Assembly (NCBI RefSeq): GCF_029510815.1
Contig: NZ_CP120360.1
Coordinates: forward strand, 2,356,001 to 2,420,000
Length of the DNA: 64,000 nucleotides
Direction: 5' to 3'
DNA from: Janibacter sp. DB-40
Lineage (GTDB): Bacteria; Actinomycetota; Actinomycetes; Actinomycetales; Dermatophilaceae
Positions 1 through 10,211 of the stretch are shown here, in pieces. Below the pieces are notes generated by a model, which saw only the letters and a list, made by a program, of their open reading frames with translations, was not told where the DNA came from and did no database searches. Position 1 is the first letter of the stretch. Each line of letters opens with the position of its first letter. The position numbers and the translations under genes are program-made.

Positions 1-482
1 TTGGCGCCGTTGATGACCCACTCGTCACCGTCGCGCTTGGCGGTCGTCCGGGTGCCACCCGCGTCGGAGCCGGCGTCGGGCTCGGTCAGGCCGAAGCCGG
101 CGAGCGTGCGACCGGCGACGAGGTCCGGCACCCACTCGTCCCGCTGGTCGTCGTTGCCGAAGGACAGGATCGGGTTGATCCCCAGGCCCACCCCAGCGGA
201 GAGGGTGATGCCGATGGACTGGTCGACGCGGCCCAGCTCCTCGATCGCCACGCACAGGGCCGTGAAGTCGGACTGGACGACGCCGTCGACCGTCTCCGCG
301 GAGCCGCCCCAGCGCTCGGGGACGACGAGGCCGAAGAAGCCCATCTCGCCCATCTTCCGCACGACCTCCAGCGGGAGGTGGTGGTCCTTGTCCCACTGCG
401 CGACGTGCGGCTCGACCTCGCCCTCGGCGAAGTCGCGCACTGCGGCGCGGAAGTCCTCGTGGTCCTGCGAGAGCTCGAACAT
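1..482 (-). CDS. Acyl-CoA dehydrogenase, N-terminal part (cut by window edge)
   Basis: This is the first 160 residues of an FAD-dependent acyl-CoA dehydrogenase; the C-terminal half lies left of the window. The start at 482 gives MFELSQDHEDFRAAVRDFAE, the helical N-terminal domain of the family. Further on come GFFGLVVPERWGG and the beta-domain signature GFGLTEPDAGSDAGGTRT, which contacts flavin and substrate. By family the enzyme makes the alpha,beta double bond of an acyl-CoA in fatty-acid or branched-chain amino-acid breakdown; chain-length preference cannot be read here. It diverges from a MerR-type regulator across a perfect palindrome, which suggests that regulator controls it. Confidence 0.9.
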   Translation of the reverse strand, partial: MFELSQDHEDFRAAVRDFAEGEVEPHVAQWDKDHHLPLEVVRKMGEMGFFGLVVPERWGGSAETVDGVVQSDFTALCVAIEELGRVDQSIGITLSAGVGLGINPILSFGNDDQRDEWVPDLVAGRTLAGFGLTEPDAGSDAGGTRTTAKRDGDEWVINGA

Positions 483-530
483 GCCCGACCTTTCCCGGCG
501 CCCCGACATCCTCGCCGGCGTCGCCACTGC

Positions 531-561
531 TTGACGTTGACGTCAACGTAAAGCATGCTAC
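531..561 (+). promoter_or_regulatory. MerR-type operator/promoter between divergent genes
   Basis: A perfect 16-bp palindrome, ACGTTGACGTCAACGT, lies at 534-549. On the plus strand a TTGACG -35 (531-536) overlaps its left edge, and a weak -10 (TGCTAC, 556-561) follows after 19 bp, the long spacer typical of MerR-controlled promoters. The site sits between the acyl-CoA dehydrogenase and the MerR gene and resembles the ACGT-rich sites of LiuR-type regulators of branched-chain acyl-CoA breakdown. Assignment to the neighbouring regulator is inference. Confidence 0.6.
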
Positions 562-566
562 GGCTC

Positions 567-1016
567 ATGACAAGTCCGACGAAGGGGGCAGGGCGTCGGG
601 GGACGAGCGGGTCCCCCGACGGGAGCGACGCCGTCGACCCTGCGGACCGGACGTGGACCATCCGGGAGATCGCCGATGAGTTCGGCATCACCACCCGCAC
701 GGTGCGCCACTACGAGGACATCGGCCTGCTCTCCCCCGAGCGCGTTGGCACGACGCGCATCTTCCACCGCCGTGAGCGCACCCGGCTGTCGCTGATCATG
801 CGCGGGCGGCGACTCGGCTTCCCGCTCGACGAGATCGCCACCATCGTCAACCTCTACGACGTCCCGCGCGGCAAGCGGAGCCAGCTGGAGTACGTCCTGG
901 GGCAGATCGACGAGCGCCGGGAGGACCTCGAGCAGCGACGGCGTGACATCGAGTACGCGCTGACCGAGCTGGGCACCTTCGAGCAGCGCTGCCGCGACGA
1001 GCTCGACGCCCTCTGA
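567..1016 (+). CDS. MerR-family transcriptional regulator (LiuR-like)
   Basis: A 149-residue regulator with one N-terminal winged HTH: TIREIADEFGITTRTVRHYE is the MerR DNA-recognition region. RRRLGFPLDEIATIV follows, then a long coiled dimerisation helix rich in Arg and Glu. No effector domain or metal-binding cysteine pair is visible, as in LiuR-type regulators that sit beside acyl-CoA dehydrogenase genes. ATG 567 is preferred over ATG 555 because 555 lies within the palindrome-bearing promoter and 567 coincides with the predicted transcription start, implying a leaderless message. It probably represses itself and the divergent dehydrogenase gene. Confidence 0.85.
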   Translation: MTSPTKGAGRRGTSGSPDGSDAVDPADRTWTIREIADEFGITTRTVRHYEDIGLLSPERVGTTRIFHRRERTRLSLIMRGRRLGFPLDEIATIVNLYDVPRGKRSQLEYVLGQIDERREDLEQRRRDIEYALTELGTFEQRCRDELDAL

Positions 1017-1047
1017 CGGAGGCGCACCGTGGTCACGCGCGGGTACG

Positions 1048-1881
1048 TCACCGGCGGGCGGCTTTCGCCTGCTTCTTGAGCATCTTTGTCTGCACCCGGC
1101 GCCCTTGGGCTGTCACCATCGGCACCACAGCCAGGCCGACCCGCGGGAAGACATCGCCGACGCGCGACACAACCCCACGCCAGCCCGGGATCGCGGTGAC
1201 CAGGCGCGGCCTGTCCAGGACATCGCCCACGACCTCGACGACCTCCTCGGGCCGGAGCAGCTTGCCGGAGAAGGACAGCGCCGACCCCGGGTCGTCGAGC
1301 TTGTCGTGCAGCATCGGGGTCCAGATGCCATCAGGACAGATGCAGCTGATGTCGATGTCCTCGACCCCGGCGGAGCGCAGGTCGGCGATCGTGCTCAGGC
1401 TGAAGCCCATGACCGCATGCTTGGACGCGGCATAGACCGTCTCCCCGGGCACCGCCGTGATGCCGGCGAGCGAGGCGATGTTGACGATGTGGCCACCACC
1501 GGCGCCCTTCATGGCGTGGATCGCGGCGACCGTACCGTTGATCGTCCCGAGCGCGTTGACCTCGAGCATCAGCCGACGGGTGGCGTCGTCCTGCTCCCAG
1601 GCCGGACCGGTGAGCAGGACACCGGCGTTGTTGACCCACACGTCCAGGCCAGCGGCGATCTCGACGATGCGGTCACGGGCCGCGACCACCTGCGTCTCGT
1701 CGCGCACGTCCACAGCCATGGCAGTGGCCGACTCCCCCAGGGCGGCGGCAGCCCCCTTCGCCGCCGTCTCGTCGACATCGGTGACGAGCACCCGGTACCC
1801 GCGCTCGACGAGCAGTCCGGCGATCTGGCGACCGAGACCGCGACCGGCGCCGGTGACGACCGCTCCCCCGCAAGGGCTCAT
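1048..1881 (-). CDS. Short-chain dehydrogenase/reductase (SDR)
   Basis: A 277-residue classical SDR. The nucleotide-binding motif TGAGRGLG is near residue 11, followed by NNAG, a catalytic Ser in NIASLAG and the YAASK active site, all in family order. A basic C-terminal tail (KKQAKAARR) extends beyond the usual 250 residues. By family it is an NAD(P)(H)-dependent oxidoreductase; the substrate is unknown. Its ATG overlaps the stop of the upstream metallo-beta-lactamase-fold gene (ATGA), so the two are probably co-translated and may act on the same compound. The same frame stays open far upstream, but that is the shadow of the neighbouring gene. Confidence 0.88.
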   Translation of the reverse strand: MSPCGGAVVTGAGRGLGRQIAGLLVERGYRVLVTDVDETAAKGAAAALGESATAMAVDVRDETQVVAARDRIVEIAAGLDVWVNNAGVLLTGPAWEQDDATRRLMLEVNALGTINGTVAAIHAMKGAGGGHIVNIASLAGITAVPGETVYAASKHAVMGFSLSTIADLRSAGVEDIDISCICPDGIWTPMLHDKLDDPGSALSFSGKLLRPEEVVEVVGDVLDRPRLVTAIPGWRGVVSRVGDVFPRVGLAVVPMVTAQGRRVQTKMLKKQAKAARR

Positions 1882-3020
1882 CGCCGACCCGCAACGATCC
1901 GGCCGTAGTCGATCCCGCCGTGGTGGTAGGTCGGCACGATCGGCCAGAAGCGCTTCCACGGGGCCAGCTCGCTCGAGGGCAGGATCTGCAGCCAGCGCGG
2001 GTCCTTCGTGGACGGGTCCGCGAGCGTCTTCTCCTTGACCATCGAGTCGTACTGGTCGAGCGAGTCCTCGAGGGTGTTGCCGTTGGGGCAGATCTCGCGT
2101 CCGTACTGCTTGTGGTAGATCTTCACCCCCGGGATCTTCGACTGCTCGGGCTGCCAGTTGTCCAGGGCGATGCCGTTCTCCGACGAGACCCACACGCCGT
2201 CGGGGGTGTTGACGACGAGCGAGTGGTTGCCGTCGGTGTGGCCGGGAGTCCACAGCAGCGCGATGCCGGGTCCGAGCTCGATGTCGCCCTCGAAGGTGGC
2301 GAACTTGTCCATGTCGACGCCCTCGAGGCTGCCCTCGACGTACCAGGCCCACTGCATCGGGTGCAGCGACTGGAGGGTGGCCAGCTCGCGGGTGTTCACG
2401 AGCATCTTCGCGTCGCCGAAGATCGGCTGCCGCGGAGCGCTCTCGCCGGGGATGATCGCGGACGAGCCGAGGATCATCCGCGGATCCTGCACGTGCAGGT
2501 GGTCGAAGGCGCAGAAGTCGATGTCGTCCGCGGTCAGGCCCAGGGTGGCGAGGACGTCGTCGGGCTCGTTGTAGTAGTTGACGATGAACTTCTCGGCGCG
2601 GTTGGCGCCCGGGATCTTGTTGGTCAGCTTCTGCAGCTTGCTGAAGAAGGGCGCCTGGGCCGAGCCCTCGGGCACGGTCGGCTCGAAGGCCAGGGTGCGC
2701 GGACGGCCGTCCCAGTCGTCGTACTGCACGACGACCATGCGGTTGATGATCGGGATGAGCGGCATGTGGGGCGCCGCGACAGCCGTGTTGAAGCCGTACT
2801 TCACGGGATACGGAGCGGAGGCGATGTCGACGGACTTGACCGCGGTGACCTGCCCCTGGCTCTTGAAGCGCGCCTTGTACTTCTCGGCTGCCTCGCGCAC
2901 CGCCCGGAGCCGGTCGCCGCGCGGCCACACCTCGTGGACACCGTCGAACTCCGGGATCGAGCGGGCGCCGATCGCGGCGAGCTCGGCCTCCAGCGACTGG
3001 TCCTGCGGCTGGGTCGTCAT
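1878..3020 (-). CDS. Metallo-beta-lactamase-fold hydrolase
   Basis: A 380-residue protein with metallo-beta-lactamase-fold features: FCAFDHLHVQDPR near residue 173 corresponds to the first metal-ligand loop, and TPGHTDGNHS near residue 258 carries the usual GH ligand. The first loop reads DHLH rather than the classical HxHxDH, so metal binding may be altered. Start 3020 follows an AGGAGG ribosome site eight bases upstream; an in-frame start 39 bases earlier has none. The gene runs into the SDR gene by an ATGA overlap and is preceded, on the same strand, by an AraC-type regulator. Two TGACTC direct repeats (3071-3076 and 3086-3091) in the leader could be that regulator's site. The substrate is unknown. 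Confidence 0.75.
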   Translation of the reverse strand: MTTQPQDQSLEAELAAIGARSIPEFDGVHEVWPRGDRLRAVREAAEKYKARFKSQGQVTAVKSVDIASAPYPVKYGFNTAVAAPHMPLIPIINRMVVVQYDDWDGRPRTLAFEPTVPEGSAQAPFFSKLQKLTNKIPGANRAEKFIVNYYNEPDDVLATLGLTADDIDFCAFDHLHVQDPRMILGSSAIIPGESAPRQPIFGDAKMLVNTRELATLQSLHPMQWAWYVEGSLEGVDMDKFATFEGDIELGPGIALLWTPGHTDGNHSLVVNTPDGVWVSSENGIALDNWQPEQSKIPGVKIYHKQYGREICPNGNTLEDSLDQYDSMVKEKTLADPSTKDPRWLQILPSSELAPWKRFWPIVPTYHHGGIDYGRIVAGRR

Positions 3021-3089
3021 GGTGTGGTCCTCCTGTGGTGCGGGCACGGTTGCCACCACTGTCTACGAAGTGACTCCCCAGTACTTGAC

Positions 3090-4157
3090 TCAGCGCGACA
3101 GGTTGTCGACATCGGGGTGGGCTCCGTCACGTCGCAACCGGCGCGCGCTGACGCCGTACCACCGGCGCACCGCCCGGGTGAGCGCGCTCTGCTCGCTGAA
3201 GCCCAGCAGTGGTGCCACTCGGGCGAAGGGCATAGTGGTCCCCGCGATGTAGCGCGCGGCCGCGACCCGACGCACGTCGTCGAGGACGAGCCCGAAGCTC
3301 GTCCCCTCCCCGGCCAGTCGCCGCTGCAGGGTCCTCGGGTGCACCGCCAGCAGGCGGGCCACCTGCGTGAGCGAAGCAGGGACTGTCCCCAGCCTTTCGG
3401 TGAGGGCTCCGCGAACCTGCACCGCAGCGAGGCCTTCGGGGTTGGTGTGGTTGGCCGCGAGGTGGGCAAGCGCGACGGTGCGGATGGCCTCGTCGGCGTT
3501 GGCGAAACGAGCATCGAGAACCTGCTGGTCCAGGCGGAGCGCGGCCACCGGCGCATGGAATCGTGTTGTCACGCCGAAGACCCCGGTGTACCGCTGGATC
3601 GACGAGAGGGGCGCGTGCGGCAGCTCCACCGACCTCAGGCCCTCGATCCCACCGAGCATTGCGGCTGAGATCCGCAGGAGCAGCGCAACCCCCAGCTCCA
3701 TCGCCTGGGGCGAGTAGGGCGACTCCCGCAGGTCCTTGCGGTAGGTCACGGCAACGACCCCGGTAGCGCCCTGCGGGTCGTCCTCGACCCCGATGCGCAG
3801 CGCCGGGCTGTGCACGAACATGAAGCGGGTGACGCACTCCAGCGCCTCGGCCACGGTCGATGAGGACTCGATCGCCACGGCGAGCGGTCCGAGGATGCCC
3901 AGGCCCTGTCGCTCGGCCAGGCGCAGGCCGAAATCGGGACAGCCGAGCTCATCGGCGGCCGCATCGAGCATCAGGTCGTGGGCGGTGATCGAGATCAGAC
4001 CGTCGTCGCCCTCGAGGACGGATGGCGGGATGCGGAAGCGCCGGAACAGGTCCACGGGGTCGCCACCCTGCTCCTCGACCAGCGACCCGAACCCGCGCAG
4101 GCTGGCGGCACGGATCAGCGCCGTGTTGCCGGTGACGCCTGTCGTGGCAGGGTGCAT
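3090..4157 (-). CDS. AraC-family transcriptional regulator
   Basis: About 355 residues. The N-terminal two thirds resembles the ligand-binding domain of OruR/ArgR-like AraC proteins (RFRIPPSVL, AADELGCPDFGLRLAERQ). The C-terminal third is the double-HTH AraC domain, with LAVHPRTLQRRLAGEGTSF and LGFSEQSALTRAVRRWYGVS as its two helix-turn-helix units. ATG 4157 is chosen; a start at 4232 would add 25 poorly coding residues and reach into the divergent promoter. The gene lies between the MBL/SDR pair, which it probably regulates, and the divergent vWA genes. The ligand is unknown. Confidence 0.85.
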   Translation of the reverse strand: MHPATTGVTGNTALIRAASLRGFGSLVEEQGGDPVDLFRRFRIPPSVLEGDDGLISITAHDLMLDAAADELGCPDFGLRLAERQGLGILGPLAVAIESSSTVAEALECVTRFMFVHSPALRIGVEDDPQGATGVVAVTYRKDLRESPYSPQAMELGVALLLRISAAMLGGIEGLRSVELPHAPLSSIQRYTGVFGVTTRFHAPVAALRLDQQVLDARFANADEAIRTVALAHLAANHTNPEGLAAVQVRGALTERLGTVPASLTQVARLLAVHPRTLQRRLAGEGTSFGLVLDDVRRVAAARYIAGTTMPFARVAPLLGFSEQSALTRAVRRWYGVSARRLRRDGAHPDVDNLSR

Positions 4158-4225
4158 GGCGTCAGTCTGCCCCTTGGCGCAGGAGCGAGGGCCGCAGTCC
4201 TGACCTAGGATCATCGCGACACCGG

Positions 4226-4267
4226 TTGACATTTGCTAAAGCAAACATCTATGTTTGCATTAGCAAA
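4226..4267 (+). promoter_or_regulatory. Sigma70-type promoter overlapped by a double dyad operator
   Basis: TTGACA (4226-4231) and TATGTT (4250-4255) are separated by 18 bp. Two palindromes of form TTTGC-N4-GCAAA lie on it: TTTGCTAAAGCAAA (4232-4245), filling the spacer, and TTTGCATTAGCAAA (4254-4267), just downstream of the -10. Their centres are 22 bp apart, about two helical turns. Together they form a 36-bp inverted repeat with one mismatch per 17-base arm. The layout suits a repressor binding as two stacked dimers. The half-site recalls the TTTGCAAA-type boxes of RamB/PrpR regulators, but no such gene is in view. Confidence 0.75.
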
Positions 4268-4296
4268 CGCCGCACCGTCCTCAGGGGAAAGACACG

Positions 4297-6288
4297 ATGC
4301 ACACCTCCACCGCTCCCGTCCGAGCGCTCCTGGGCGCTGGCCTGGCCGGCGTCGTCGCGTTCACCGGCGCCGTGACCACAGCGACCACGGCCACGGCCGA
4401 CACGCAGACCGGGACCACCGCCACGAGCGCCACCGAGAAGCCGGGTGAGCTGCTGCTCATGCTCGACGCGTCCGGGTCGATGAAGGAGTCCGACCCTGCC
4501 GGCGGGACCAAGATGCAGGCAGCGAAGAAGGCCCTCACCGGCGTCGTCGACTCCCTCCCCAGCGATGCCCACGTCGGGCTGCGCGTCTACGGAGCCACCG
4601 AGCCCGGCGGCAAACCCACCAAGGCCGCCTGCAACGACACCCAGCTCGCCGTCCCGATCGGCCCCCTGGACAAGCCCGCCCTGACGAAGGCGATCAAGGG
4701 ATTCGAGGCCAAGGGCGAGACCCCCATCGCCCACTCCCTGACCAAGGCCATGGACGACCTCGGCGACACCGGCAAGCGCAACATCGTCCTCGTCTCCGAC
4801 GGCGAAGAGTCCTGCGTGCCAGACCCCTGCCCCGTCGTGAAAGACCTCGTCCAGGACGGCGTCGACCTGCGCATCGACACCGTCGGCTTCGGCGTCAAGG
4901 ACCCCGCCCGCAAGCAACTCCAGTGCATCGCCGAGACCGGCGGCGGCACCTACTACGACGCCGCCAACGCCGACGAGCTCGCCACCAGCCTCAACAAGAT
5001 CTCCACCCGCGCCGTGCGCGACTTCGCCTTCACCGGCCAACCCGTCACCGGCACCGACCTCGCCGAGGGCCAGCAGCCCCCCGCTGACCTGCCCACGCTT
5101 ACGCCGGGGCTGTGGCGCGACGAGCTGACCGCCAACGCGGACTCCTGGCGCGCCTACACCGTCGAGCGCACCCAGAAGAACTCCACCCTCCATGTCTCCG
5201 CCACCACGAAACCGAGCACGTACGACCACGAGGGGGGCCACGAAGACCTGAGCGGAGTCGAGGAACTCACCCTGAAGATCCTCGCCCCTGACGGGACGGA
5301 GTGTGTCCGAACCTACGACAACGCGGGCGAGAACAGCCAGAAGCTGAGCCCCATCGCCACCGTGACAGGGCGGCTGCTGGGGCAGACGCTCGAGAATGAC
5401 GAGCGATACGCGTCGTGCCGAGCCGAGGGAGCCTTCACCGTCCTCGTCAACCGCAGAGGCCCGACGAGGACGACGCCCGCCGAGATCCAGGTCATCGAGG
5501 AACCACGCGTGACCAACCTGGACGAGCTGCCGGAAGCCGTCGAGGAGCACCCGGAGGAGGTCGAGCTGACGACGGGGAAGGAGCAGCCGGTCACCGGAGG
5601 GCTCTCCTTCTCCGACGCCCCCGAGATCACCGAGGGAACGTGGGTCGACACCCTCGTCCCCGGCGAGACCCTGCTCTACCGGGTCAAGGTCGAGGACGGC
5701 CAGATCGCCCGCTTCACCGCCAACGGTCCCACCGGCGGATTCCGGTTCCCCGAGGACTCGGGCAATCTCTGGGTTGACGGCAGCGCGTTCGGCCCGGACC
5801 GTCAGCAGGTTGGCGACAGCATCTGGATCGCGGGCCATTTCAGCGATACCTACGGCAACAACCCGAAGTCGGTGACGACCGCTCCCGTCCGGTACAAGAA
5901 CCGGTACTCGTCGGCCGACGACATCGGTGCGTCGAGCATGAGCGGCTGGTACTACTACGCCGTCGGCATCGGCAAGGGCGACCTCGGGCAGGACCTCGCC
6001 GGCCAGCCGATCAAGATCGCCTTCACCGTCGACATCGAGGGCAAGCCCTCCAACGCCGTCGAGTACGCCACCGAGGAGGACTGGGACGCCGCCGCCACCG
6101 GTGAGAAGAACGACGCCTCCGGTGACACGGAGGGCGACTCCGGCACGAGCGACGACACCGCCGCAACCGGGAGCGAGGGCGAAGGGGACTCCCCCCTTCC
6201 GTGGATCGGTGGCGGCCTGCTCGCCGCGATCGTCCTCGGCGCCGGCGCCTGGTTCGGGATCCGTCGCCTGGGCAAGGAAGGCAACTGA
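4297..6288 (+). CDS. Secreted, membrane-anchored vWA-domain protein (copy 1)
   Basis: 663 residues. An N-terminal signal peptide (about 1-36, ending TATADTQ) precedes a von Willebrand A domain with the MIDAS metal site DASGSMKE near residue 57 and LVSDGEESC further on. The middle is a beta-rich region with no recognised domain, followed by an acidic Gly/Ser/Asp linker. One C-terminal helix (PWIGGGLLAAIVLGAGAWF) with basic residues after it predicts an anchored protein with its bulk outside the cell. The ribosome site AGGGGAAAG precedes ATG 4297. The TGATG junction couples it to a paralogue. By family the domain mediates metal-dependent protein binding; the partner is unknown. Confidence 0.85.
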   Translation: MHTSTAPVRALLGAGLAGVVAFTGAVTTATTATADTQTGTTATSATEKPGELLLMLDASGSMKESDPAGGTKMQAAKKALTGVVDSLPSDAHVGLRVYGATEPGGKPTKAACNDTQLAVPIGPLDKPALTKAIKGFEAKGETPIAHSLTKAMDDLGDTGKRNIVLVSDGEESCVPDPCPVVKDLVQDGVDLRIDTVGFGVKDPARKQLQCIAETGGGTYYDAANADELATSLNKISTRAVRDFAFTGQPVTGTDLAEGQQPPADLPTLTPGLWRDELTANADSWRAYTVERTQKNSTLHVSATTKPSTYDHEGGHEDLSGVEELTLKILAPDGTECVRTYDNAGENSQKLSPIATVTGRLLGQTLENDERYASCRAEGAFTVLVNRRGPTRTTPAEIQVIEEPRVTNLDELPEAVEEHPEEVELTTGKEQPVTGGLSFSDAPEITEGTWVDTLVPGETLLYRVKVEDGQIARFTANGPTGGFRFPEDSGNLWVDGSAFGPDRQQVGDSIWIAGHFSDTYGNNPKSVTTAPVRYKNRYSSADDIGASSMSGWYYYAVGIGKGDLGQDLAGQPIKIAFTVDIEGKPSNAVEYATEEDWDAAATGEKNDASGDTEGDSGTSDDTAATGSEGEGDSPLPWIGGGLLAAIVLGAGAWFGIRRLGKEGN

Positions 6289-8245
6289 TGAGGACCACCG
6301 CCATCACCCGTGCCCTGCTCGGTGCCGGCCTGGCCGGAGCGCTGGCCCTGACCAGCGTCGGCACCTCGAGCGCCAGCCCGAGCACCACGACCCACGCGTC
6401 CGCACCAGCGGACCAGACCGCCGAGGAGCCGGGCGAGCTGCTGCTGATGCTCGACGCCTCCGGATCGATGAAGGAGCCCGACCCCGCCGGCGGGACCAAG
6501 ATGGAGGCGGCGAAGAAGGCCCTGACCGGCGTGGTCGACTCCCTCCCTGCCGACACCCACGTCGGCCTGCGCGTCTACGGCGCCACCGAGCCCGGCGGCA
6601 AGCCCACCAAGGCCGCCTGCAACGACACCCAGCTCGCCGTCCCGATCGGCCCCCTGGACAAGCCCGCCCTCACGGACGCGATCAAGGGGTTCCGGGCCAA
6701 GGGCGAGACCCCCATCGCCCACTCCCTCACCAAGGCCATGGACGACCTCGGCGACACCGGCAAGCGCAACATCATCCTCGTCTCCGACGGCGAGGAGTCC
6801 TGCGTGCCCGACCCCTGCCCCGTCGTAAAGGACCTCGTCCAGGACGGCGTCGACCTGCGCATCGACACCGTCGGCTTCGGCGTCGAGGACACCGCCCGTG
6901 AGCAGCTGCAGTGCATCGCCGAGACCGGCGGCGGCACCTACTACGACGCCGCCGACGCCGACGAGCTCGCCACCAGCCTGAACAAGATCTCCACCCGCGC
7001 CGTGCGCGACTTCGGCTTCACCGGTCAGCCCGTCACCGGCATCGACCTCGCCGAGAACGAACAGGCCCCCGCCGACCTGCCCACCCTCACCCCGGGCCTG
7101 TGGACCGACGAGCTGACCGCCAGTGAGGACTCCTGGCGCGCCTACTCCATCGAGCGCACCCAGAAGCAGTCCACCCTCCATGTCTCCGTCACCACGAAAC
7201 CGAAGACGTACTACAACCGCGAGGAGGACGACGCCGACCTCGAGAACCTCTACCTGACGATCCTCGCCCCCGACGGCACGGAGTGTGCTGACGCGTTCGG
7301 AGTCGTCGGAGACTTCCACGGGTTCAAGCGGCTCGTCACCGTCACCGGACGCGTGCTCGGCCAGTCTCCTGAGGAGGAACCCGCCAGCGAGTCCTGCCGG
7401 GCGATGGGCACCTTCACCGCCTTGGTCCACCGAGAGGGAGCGCAGCAGACCACACCGGCGGAGATCCAGGTCATCGAGGAGCCTCGGGTCACGAACCTGG
7501 ACGAGCTGCCGGACGCCGCCGGCGACCTGCCGGAAGCGAAGGACCTGACGGCGGGTGACGCGCAGCCGATCGCCGGTGGTCTCTCCTTCTCCGACGCCCC
7601 CGAGATCACCGAAGGCACCTGGGTCGACACCCTCGTCCCGGGCGAGACCCTCGTCTACCGGGTCAAGGTCGACTACGGCCAGACCGCCCGCTTCACCACC
7701 CACGGGCCCACCGGCGGATTCCGCTTCCCTGCGGACGTCGCCCGCGTCAACTATCTGCTCATCGATGGGGAAGCCTTCTCCCCGGACCGGCAGAAGGTGG
7801 ACGAGAGTGTGCGCGCTCCGGGTCAATTCAATCCTGCGTACTCGTCCCCTGGGTCGGTGCGAACCGCGAACGTCCGGTACAAGAACCGCTACGCGGACAC
7901 CCCGGCACTCGACGCCACCCCCGCGGCCAGCATGAGCGGGTGGTACTACTACGCGCTCGGGGTCAGCACCAAGGAGGTCGGCGAGGACCTGGCGGGTCAG
8001 CCGATCAAGGTCGCCTTCACCGTCGACGTCGAGGGTGAGCCCACCGACGCCGTCGAGTACGCCAACGGCAAGGGGGGCGAGACCACGGCCACGGGCGAGG
8101 ACGGCAGCGGCGACACCGGTGCGACCGCGAGCACGAGTGAGGACGAAGGGGGCTCCCCCCTGCCGTGGATCGGTGGAGGCGTGCTCGCCGCGATCATCCT
8201 CGGCGCCGGCGCAGGGTTCGGCTTGCGCCGCAAGGATGCCGGCGC

Positions 8246-8273
<28 letters not shown>
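6288..8273 (+). CDS. Secreted, membrane-anchored vWA-domain protein (copy 2)
   Basis: 661 residues with the same plan as the upstream gene: signal peptide (about 1-36), MIDAS DASGSMKE, beta-rich middle, acidic linker and C-terminal helix (PWIGGGVLAAIILGAGAGF). The vWA half is almost identical to copy 1 at DNA level; for example 4615-4682 recurs unchanged 1988 bases later. The middle region has diverged. ATG 6288 overlaps the preceding stop (TGATG), so both proteins are made from one message and may form a hetero-oligomer. The 3' end overlaps the convergent kinase gene by 28 bases. Confidence 0.85.
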
Positions 8274-9518
<1,245 letters not shown>

Positions 9519-9526
<8 letters not shown>

Positions 9527-9983
9527 GCGCGCCCTCGGCGGCCTTGCGCAGCAGGGAGGACAGTCGCGGGTGGTGCGCCGCGAGCAGGTCGGCGGCACCG
9601 CGCAGGTCGGCGGGATCGGCCGCCTCCCGCAGCCCCGCGAGCGCGGCCTCCTCGCTGTCGCTCGTCGTCCGGGTGGTCGCATACGTGCCCTGCACCTCGT
9701 GCACCGCCTCGATCCGGGCGGCGAGCTCCTGGGCGGTCAGCCCCGGAGCCTCGTCCACCAGCTCCAGCAGGGCGTACAGGCGCTGGACGACGGCGGGGTT
9801 GCCGATCTTCGTCCGGCGGCCGGAGAGCAGCTGGGAGAGCATCGGTGCCGAGAGCCCCAGCGTCTGGGCCAGTCGGCCCTGCGTCAGGCCCAACGCACCC
9901 ATGACGCGGTCCGCGAGGTCGCGCAGCGGCTCGCCGTACAGCTCGCGCTGCTGGGCCAGGTTCGCAGTGATGTCACCGGACAC
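9519..9983 (-). CDS. XRE-family HTH DNA-binding protein
   Basis: About 154 residues. The HTH is LTQGRLAQTLGLSAPMLSQL, followed by LSGRRTKIGNPAVVQRLYAL, a Cro/C1-type fold in the N-terminal third. The remainder is helical and Ala-rich without a known domain. GTG 9983 is chosen because AAGGGAG lies seven bases upstream; ATG 10007 is possible but has no ribosome site. The stop overlaps the kinase start, so the regulator and kinase are made together, and the regulator is a plausible kinase substrate or kinase-operon regulator. Confidence 0.82.
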
Positions 9984-10028
9984 GGACGCTCCCTTCGTCC
10001 TCGGCATCCTAGGAGGTCTACCGCAGGC

Positions 10029-10211
10029 TCACCGGCGCAGGACCCATGCCACGACTTCGGCGCGGTTCGTGAGACCGAGCTTGCCCAGCACATTGCGCAC
10101 GTGCGACTCGACGGTCCGCTCCGACAGGTACAACCGACCGGCGATCTCCTTGTTGGTCAGCCCCCGGGCCACCAGATGTGCTACTTCGGTCTCCCGTGCG
10201 GTCAACGGTCC
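10029..10211 (-). pseudogene. LuxR-type HTH fragment, out of frame with its ATPase gene
   Basis: The segment encodes PLTARETEVAHLVARGLTNK and then EIAGRLYLSERTVESHVRNV, a complete GerE/LuxR DNA-binding domain ending in LGKLGLTNRAEVVAWVLRR and a stop at 10029. It has no start of its own. It directly continues the MalT-like gene that stops at 10202, in the reading frame one base away. One extra base near 10215-10225 would join the two into a normal regulator of about 935 residues. The HTH sequence itself is undamaged, which points to a very recent indel, a sequencing error in a G run, or a frameshift event. Confidence 0.8.

Noticed and set aside
1048..2928. Apparent fusion of the SDR with a 350-residue N-terminal extension
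   Set aside because: The extension is an alternative frame of the metallo-beta-lactamase-fold gene; the true SDR starts at 1881 with an ATGA overlap.
4249..5838. Long Gly/Val-rich open frame on the minus strand opposite vWA copy 1
   Set aside because: It is the antisense shadow of a strongly supported gene, has low-complexity composition and recurs opposite copy 2 only because the sense genes are duplicates.
6186..6201. GAAGGGGA/TCCCCCCTTC mini-hairpin considered as a terminator
   Set aside because: It lies inside the vWA copy 1 coding sequence, and the downstream gene is translationally coupled.
5955..7826. 623-codon minus-strand open frame opposite vWA copy 2
   Set aside because: Same antisense effect of high-GC codon bias; no domain and no ribosome site.
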